Shown: positions 59,513 to 64,000 of the stretch, piece by piece
How positions within the stretch are numbered: the first letter of the stretch is position 1
Layout of the letters: the number at the start of each line of letters is the position of its first letter
Source: Streptomyces endocoffeicus
Lineage (GTDB): Bacteria; Actinomycetota; Actinomycetes; Streptomycetales; Streptomycetaceae
Reading direction: 5' to 3'
Assembly: GCF_016741935.1 (NCBI RefSeq)
Contig: NZ_JAERRG010000005.1
Coordinates: forward strand, 1 to 64,000
Length of the DNA stretch: 64,000 nucleotides
Notes under the pieces: model-generated
The model's database searches: none
Told to the model about the DNA's origin: nothing
The model's input: the letters and a program-made list of their open reading frames with translations, nothing else
Translations under genes and position numbers: made by a program

Positions 59513-61161
59513 CCCACGCGGCCACTGTCCACAGCCTGTGGACAACAGCGGCGGCGGCGCCCGACAAGATCCCGTCGCCCGATATCGAGTACGGGCAGCT
59601 GTCGCCCACGCTGATCGTGCTCGGCGCCGCGATCGTCGGCGTCCTGATCGAGGCGTTCCTCCCGCGCCGCCAGCGGTACGTGGCGCAGCTGTTCGTCTCC
59701 GTGGTCGCCCTGGCCGCGGCCTTCGCCGCCGTGATCGGCCTCGCCGCCGGTGACTACGGCACCAGCAAGGCCCGTGTCGCGGCCATGGGCGCGATCGCGG
59801 TCGACGGACCGGCCCTCTTCCTACAGGGGACCATTCTCCTGGTGGCGCTGGTGGCGGTGTTCACCTTCGCCGAGCGGCGGCTGGATCCGGTGGTGCACGG
59901 CAACCGCGTCGACTCCTTCGCGGCCCAGGCCGCCGCCGTGCCCGGCGGGGACGCCGAAAAGGCCGCCGTCAAGGCGGGGTTCACCACCACCGAGGTCTTT
60001 CCGCTGGTCCTCTTCGCGGTCGGCGGCATGCTGGTCTTCCCGTCCGCCAACGATCTGCTGACGCTCTTCGTGGCGCTGGAGGTCTTCTCCCTGCCGCTGT
60101 ACATCCTGTGCGCGCTGGCCCGGCGCCATCGCGCGCTGTCGCAGGAGGCCGCGGTCAAGTACTTCCTGCTGGGCGCCTTCTCCTCGGCGTTCCTGCTCTT
60201 CGGCATCGCCCTGCTGTACGGCTACGCGGGCACCGTCGCCTACTCCGGGATCGCGGACGTCGTCGACGGCCAGGTCAGGAACGTCACCCCGGCGCTCGCC
60301 GGGACCATGGGCAATGACGCGCTGCTGCTGATCGGCGGGGCGATGGTGCTCATGGGGCTGCTGTTCAAGATCGGCGCCGTGCCGTTCCACATGTGGACCC
60401 CCGACGTCTACCAGGGCGCACCGACCCCGGTGACCGGCTTCATGGCGGCGGCCACCAAGGTCGCGGCCTTCGGCGCGCTGCTGCGGCTGCTGTACGTCGT
60501 GCTGCCGGGGCTGCGCTGGGACTGGCGGCCGGTGATGTGGGGCGTCGCCATCGTCACCATGCTGGGCGGCGCGATCGTGGCCGTCACCCAGACCGATGTG
60601 AAGCGGCTGCTGGCGTACTCCTCGATCGCCCACGCCGGGTTCATCCTCGCCGGTGTCATCGCCACCACGCCCGAGGGCATCTCCTCCGTCCTCTTCTACC
60701 TCGCCGCCTACTCCTTCGTGACCCTCGGCGCCTTCGCGGTGGTCACCCTGGTGCGGGACGCGGGCGGCGAGGCCACCCACCTGTCCAAGTGGGCCGGTCT
60801 CGGCCGCCGTTCGCCCCTGGTGGCCGCCGTCTTCGCGGTCTTCCTGCTGGCCTTCGCCGGTATCCCGCTGACCAGCGGCTTCGCCGGGAAGTTCGCGGTC
60901 TTCAAGGCGGCGGCCGACGGTGGGGCGGGCGCGCTGGTGGTGATCGGTGTGATCTCCTCGGCGGTCGCCGCGTTCTTCTACATCCGGGTGATCGTGCTGA
61001 TGTTCTTCAGCGAGCCGCGCACGGACGGCCCGTCCGTGGCCGTGCCGTCCCCGCTGACCTCGTCGGCCATCGCGATCGGCGTGGCGGTCACGCTGGTCCT
61101 GGGCGTCGCCCCGCAGTACTTCCTGGACCTCGCGAGCCAGGCGGGAGTCTTCGTCCGCTAG
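59509..61161 (+). CDS. nuoN: NADH-quinone oxidoreductase subunit N
   Basis: The 550-residue subunit has the antiporter fold with KIGAVPFHMWTPDVYQGAPT and LAYSSIAHAGFILAGV, and ends the operon. GTG overlaps the nuoM stop. The operon nuoA-N is complete and in the standard order. Confidence 0.97.
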   Translation: MTHAATVHSLWTTAAAAPDKIPSPDIEYGQLSPTLIVLGAAIVGVLIEAFLPRRQRYVAQLFVSVVALAAAFAAVIGLAAGDYGTSKARVAAMGAIAVDGPALFLQGTILLVALVAVFTFAERRLDPVVHGNRVDSFAAQAAAVPGGDAEKAAVKAGFTTTEVFPLVLFAVGGMLVFPSANDLLTLFVALEVFSLPLYILCALARRHRALSQEAAVKYFLLGAFSSAFLLFGIALLYGYAGTVAYSGIADVVDGQVRNVTPALAGTMGNDALLLIGGAMVLMGLLFKIGAVPFHMWTPDVYQGAPTPVTGFMAAATKVAAFGALLRLLYVVLPGLRWDWRPVMWGVAIVTMLGGAIVAVTQTDVKRLLAYSSIAHAGFILAGVIATTPEGISSVLFYLAAYSFVTLGAFAVVTLVRDAGGEATHLSKWAGLGRRSPLVAAVFAVFLLAFAGIPLTSGFAGKFAVFKAAADGGAGALVVIGVISSAVAAFFYIRVIVLMFFSEPRTDGPSVAVPSPLTSSAIAIGVAVTLVLGVAPQYFLDLASQAGVFVR

Positions 61162-61442
61162 CCATCCCACCCAGCCCCCACCCGAACCCACGGGGCTCCG
61201 CCCCCTGACCCCGGCCGGGCCCGGACACCACCACGGTGCCCGCGCCCGGCCGGAGCCATTCCCCAGCTCCGCCCCTTCCCGAACCAGGGGCTGCCCTGGA
61301 CCCCGCCCTGGCTAGGACACCAATCCAGCCCCTCCGGCGATTGAGGAGCGGGGTCCGGGGCGGAGCCCCGGCGGGGGCAGGGGGCGGAGCCCCCTGGTTC
61401 GGGAAGGGGCGGGGCGGGGGCAAGCCCGCCGCAGGCGCGACG
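61162..61442. repeat. Intergenic Streptomyces-type GC-rich repeat with large inverted arms
   Basis: The 281-base gap holds CCCCTCCGGCGATTGAGGAG and GGGGCGGAGCCCC, known parts of a dispersed Streptomyces repeat. A 22-bp perfect inverted repeat (61269-61290 with 61391-61412) flanks a 100-base centre. No gene is seen. It lies between nuoN and the convergent flavoprotein gene and may act as a terminator. Confidence 0.8.
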
Positions 61443-64000
61443 CTAGGCCGTCGCCTTGGCCGCGTACGCGCGGACATCCGCGTCCGGGTCGGACCGGACC
61501 GAGGACAGAGCCTCCCGCGCACCCGGCTCCCGCTCCGCCAGCGGCAGCAGCGCCAGCACCGCCGCCTTACGGACGTCAGCGTGCGGGTCACCCAGGGCAC
61601 CGGCCAACGCCGGGACGCCGAGCCCCGGCGCCGCGGCGGACAGCGCCGTCGCCGCCCCCTTGCGCACCTGCCAGGCGGCATCGCCCAGCGCCGCCACCGC
61701 CTCGGCGTCCAGTGGCGCCGGGCATCCGGCCGAGGCCAGGGCCTCCAGGGCGGCGGCCCGGACAAGGACGTCCGGGTCCCGCAGCAGCGGGGCGAGCAGC
61801 CGGCGGGCGTCCGCCGCCCGGCCACCGGGCGCCAGGGTCCCCAGCGCCCCCGCCGTCGCCACCCTCACCTCACGCGACGCGTCCGCGACACCCGGCTCCA
61901 GCGCGGTGAGGGCGTCCACCGACACCAGCCCCCGTACGGCCTGGATACGGACCGCGATCGCCGCGTCCGCCAGCGCCCGCGCGAACAGTTCCGCGTCGCC
62001 GAGGCCCAGCGCGCGCAGGACGTCCAGCGCCGCCGCCCGCACCACCGGATCGGCCACGTCCAACCCGCCGACCAGGGGTTCGCGCAGAGCGGGCTCCGGG
62101 GGCAGCACCTCGACCAGTTCGCGCAGCGAGGCCGCGGCATCGGCGCGTACGTCGGCGTCTGTGTCGGCCAGGGCCGCCGCGAGGGCCGGGCCGGTGCCCG
62201 GTGGCGCGGTCTCGGTCAGCGCGGCGACGGCGGCACGGCGCACCGCGGGGTCGGGGTCGGCCAGATAGGGCCGGAGCGCGGCGAGTTCGGGCTGCTCCTC
62301 GGCGACGGCGAGCAGTTCGAGGATGCGAGGAGAGGCGGCAGAGACAGGAGAGACGGCAGAGATGCCAGAGGCGGCAGAGACACCAGAGACGCCAGAGGCG
62401 GCAGAGACGCCCGTGCCGGCGGACGGGACGCCCGTCCCCTCCTTACGGTCCTCATCCGCCCGTCCCGCCCTCGTCCCCGCCCCCGCCCGCGGCGCACTCT
62501 CACGCGGCCCCGCCGTGGCCACCTGCTCCGGCCGCACCTCGCCGAGCGGGCGAGATGGCCCGCCCGCGGGTGCGTACTCCGCCACCGGGACGAGATACGG
62601 GGCGACGGGACGCACGGTGAACTCCATCGCCCCCGACGCCGACTTGCGCAGATCCAGATGGTGCAGCCAGCCCTCGTCGTCGCGCAGCGGATGGTCGGTG
62701 CGCTCGTGGTAAAGCCCCCACCGGCTCTCCGTCCTGGCCAGCGAGGAGCGCGCGGCCATCTCCGCGCAGTCGCGGATGAAGCTCACCTCGGCGCAGCGCA
62801 TCAGCTCGTGGGGCGTGTGGGCGCCCATCTCGGCGATGTCCCCGCGCATCCGCTCGAACGCCTCGATGGCAAGTGAGAGCCGGGCGCCGCTCTTGGGCGG
62901 GGCCACATAGTCGTTGACCAGGCGCCGGAGCTTGTACTCGACCTGCGGCTGCGGCGGCCCTCCGGGGTTCCGCAGCGGGGCGTAGATCAGCTCATGCGCC
63001 TCGGCGAGCTGCTCCGGGGGCAGTTCGCCCTGGTACGCCGACTGGCGGGAGGCGTCCTCGCCCGCCAGGTCGCCGAAGACAAAGGCCCCGATCATGTAGT
63101 TGTGCGGTACGCAGGCCAGGTCACCGGCCGCGTACAGCCCGGGGACCGTGGTCCGGGCGTGGGCGTCGACCCGCACCCCCGAGGCCGAGTGGCCGCCGCA
63201 CAGCCCGATCTCGGAGATGTGCATCTCCACGTCGTGGGTGCGGTAGTCATGGCCGCGCCCGGCGTGGAAGGTGGCACGGGTGGGGCGTTCGGTGGAGTGC
63301 AGGATGGACTCCAGCGCGGCCACCGACTCCTCGGGCAGATGGCTGAGCTTGAGGTAGACCGGGCCGCGCTCGCTCGCCACCTCCGCCGCGAACTCCGACA
63401 TCATCTGCCCCGACCAGTAGTCGGAGTCGACGAACCGCTCACCGTGCCGGTTGACCTGGTAGCCGCCGAAGGGATTGGCGACATAGGCGCAGGCCGGGCC
63501 GTTGTAGTCCTTGATCAGCGGGTTGATCTGGAAGCATTCGATCCCGGTCAGTTCGGCGCCCGCGTGATACGCCATGGCGTAGCCGTCGCCCGCGTTGGTG
63601 GGGTTCTCGTACGTCCCGTAGAGATAGCCGCTCGCGGGCAGTCCGAGCCGCCCGCAGGCGCCGGTGGCCAGGATCACCGCCCCGGCGCGCACGGTGACGA
63701 ACCGGCCGGTGCGGGTGTGGAATCCGGCGGCGCCGACGGCCCGGCCGCCCGCGGTGAGCACCCGGACCGGCATCACCCGGTTCTCGATGCGGATCCGTTC
63801 GCGCATCTCGCGCCGCCGCAACTGCCGGTAGAGGACCTTCTTGACGTCCTTGCCTTCGGGCATCGGCAGTACGTACGAGCCGGAGCGGTGCACCCGGCGG
63901 ACCGCGTACTGGCCGTGCTCGTCCTTCTCGAACTTCACCCCGTACCGCTCCAGCCGCTGGACCATGGAGAAGCCGCGGGTGGCGGTCTGCCGCACGGTGG
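61443..64000 (-). CDS. Fumarate reductase/AprA-like flavoprotein fused to HEAT repeats (N-terminus beyond window)
   Basis: The frame is open to the edge of the window, so the N-terminal FAD motif is missing. The visible part has VRAGAVILATGACGRLGLPA, NRHGERFVDSDYWSGQMMSE and a C-terminal FAD region VPGLYAAGDLACVPHNYMIG, as in succinate dehydrogenase, fumarate reductase and adenylylsulfate reductase alpha subunits. After the flavoprotein part (to about 62560) comes an Ala/Gly/Ser linker with repeated GVSAAS units, then about 280 residues of HEAT-type repeats (DPAVRRAAVAAL, DADVRADAAASL, DPVVRAAALDVL). HEAT repeats bind partners. Function unknown; a 4Fe-4S partner gene may lie upstream, outside the window. 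Confidence 0.85.
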   Translation of the reverse strand, partial: TVRQTATRGFSMVQRLERYGVKFEKDEHGQYAVRRVHRSGSYVLPMPEGKDVKKVLYRQLRRREMRERIRIENRVMPVRVLTAGGRAVGAAGFHTRTGRFVTVRAGAVILATGACGRLGLPASGYLYGTYENPTNAGDGYAMAYHAGAELTGIECFQINPLIKDYNGPACAYVANPFGGYQVNRHGERFVDSDYWSGQMMSEFAAEVASERGPVYLKLSHLPEESVAALESILHSTERPTRATFHAGRGHDYRTHDVEMHISEIGLCGGHSASGVRVDAHARTTVPGLYAAGDLACVPHNYMIGAFVFGDLAGEDASRQSAYQGELPPEQLAEAHELIYAPLRNPGGPPQPQVEYKLRRLVNDYVAPPKSGARLSLAIEAFERMRGDIAEMGAHTPHELMRCAEVSFIRDCAEMAARSSLARTESRWGLYHERTDHPLRDDEGWLHHLDLRKSASGAMEFTVRPVAPYLVPVAEYAPAGGPSRPLGEVRPEQVATAGPRESAPRAGAGTRAGRADEDRKEGTGVPSAGTGVSAASGVSGVSAASGISAVSPVSAASPRILELLAVAEEQPELAALRPYLADPDPAVRRAAVAALTETAPPGTGPALAAALADTDADVRADAAASLRELVEVLPPEPALREPLVGGLDVADPVVRAAALDVLRALGLGDAELFARALADAAIAVRIQAVRGLVSVDALTALEPGVADASREVRVATAGALGTLAPGGRAADARRLLAPLLRDPDVLVRAAALEALASAGCPAPLDAEAVAALGDAAWQVRKGAATALSAAAPGLGVPALAGALGDPHADVRKAAVLALLPLAEREPGAREALSSVRSDPDADVRAYAAKATA

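Overview
The window is high-GC actinobacterial DNA, and its gene order is that of a Streptomyces chromosome core: hemL, then resA-ccdA-resB-ccsB, then the UbiD/UbiA/UbiX genes with lrp and mqnE, cspA next to mqnA, a protein kinase, mqnC, menG, a geranylgeranyl reductase, and the full nuoA-N operon. GTG and TTG starts and 4-base start/stop overlaps are common. No tRNA, rRNA, CRISPR array, prophage or intact insertion sequence was seen. The only mobile-element trace is a short IS30-type transposase tail near 4.06 kb.

Layout. 0-3.5 kb: the end of a DUF2637 membrane protein, two DUF3558-type lipoproteins and rtcB. 3.7-8.1 kb is accessory: a Cys-free peptide with a double-glycine leader, the IS30 remnant, and on the minus strand an SDR, a 3Fe-4S ferredoxin, a ferredoxin reductase and a cytochrome P450. 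8.2-11.5 kb: a repetitive secreted PepSY-like protein, YnfA, DinB and an unknown. 11.6-19.6 kb: hemL, a histidine phosphatase, a deacetylase-like lipoprotein and the system II cytochrome c maturation operon. 19.6-25.4 kb: late steps of futalosine menaquinone synthesis plus an Lrp regulator. 25.4-34.6 kb: UdgX-type glycosylase, acetyltransferase, a Cys-rich leader peptide before a putative cystine symporter, a guanidine exporter behind a guanidine-III riboswitch, secreted hydrolases, regulators and a cold-shock protein. 34.8-41.7 kb: mqnA, kinase, mqnC, a barrel-less amidohydrolase relative, menG and a menaquinone-reductase-like flavoprotein. 41.8-44.3 kb: VOC, CBS and NlpC/P60 proteins. 44.9-61.2 kb: nuoA-N. 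61.4-64.0 kb: the C-terminal part of a flavoprotein fused to HEAT repeats, cut by the window edge.

How it works together. Much of the window builds an aerobic electron-transport chain: heme precursor (hemL), cytochrome c maturation (resA-ccsB), menaquinone (mqnE, mqnA, mqnC, mqnL, mqnM, mqnP, menG and a side-chain reductase) and complex I. mqnB, mqnD and the aminofutalosine deaminase are not in the window. A near-consensus Rex operator in front of nuoA links complex I to NADH/NAD state.

The most notable items outside the housekeeping set are the Cys leader peptide/symporter pair, the guanidine-III riboswitch with its exporter, the Cys-free leader peptide, the barrel-less amidohydrolase remnant behind mqnC, the flavoprotein-HEAT fusion, and a recurrent pattern of short tandem duplications that start at or include stop codons. 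Nothing here can be claimed as a new defence or mobile system from sequence alone.
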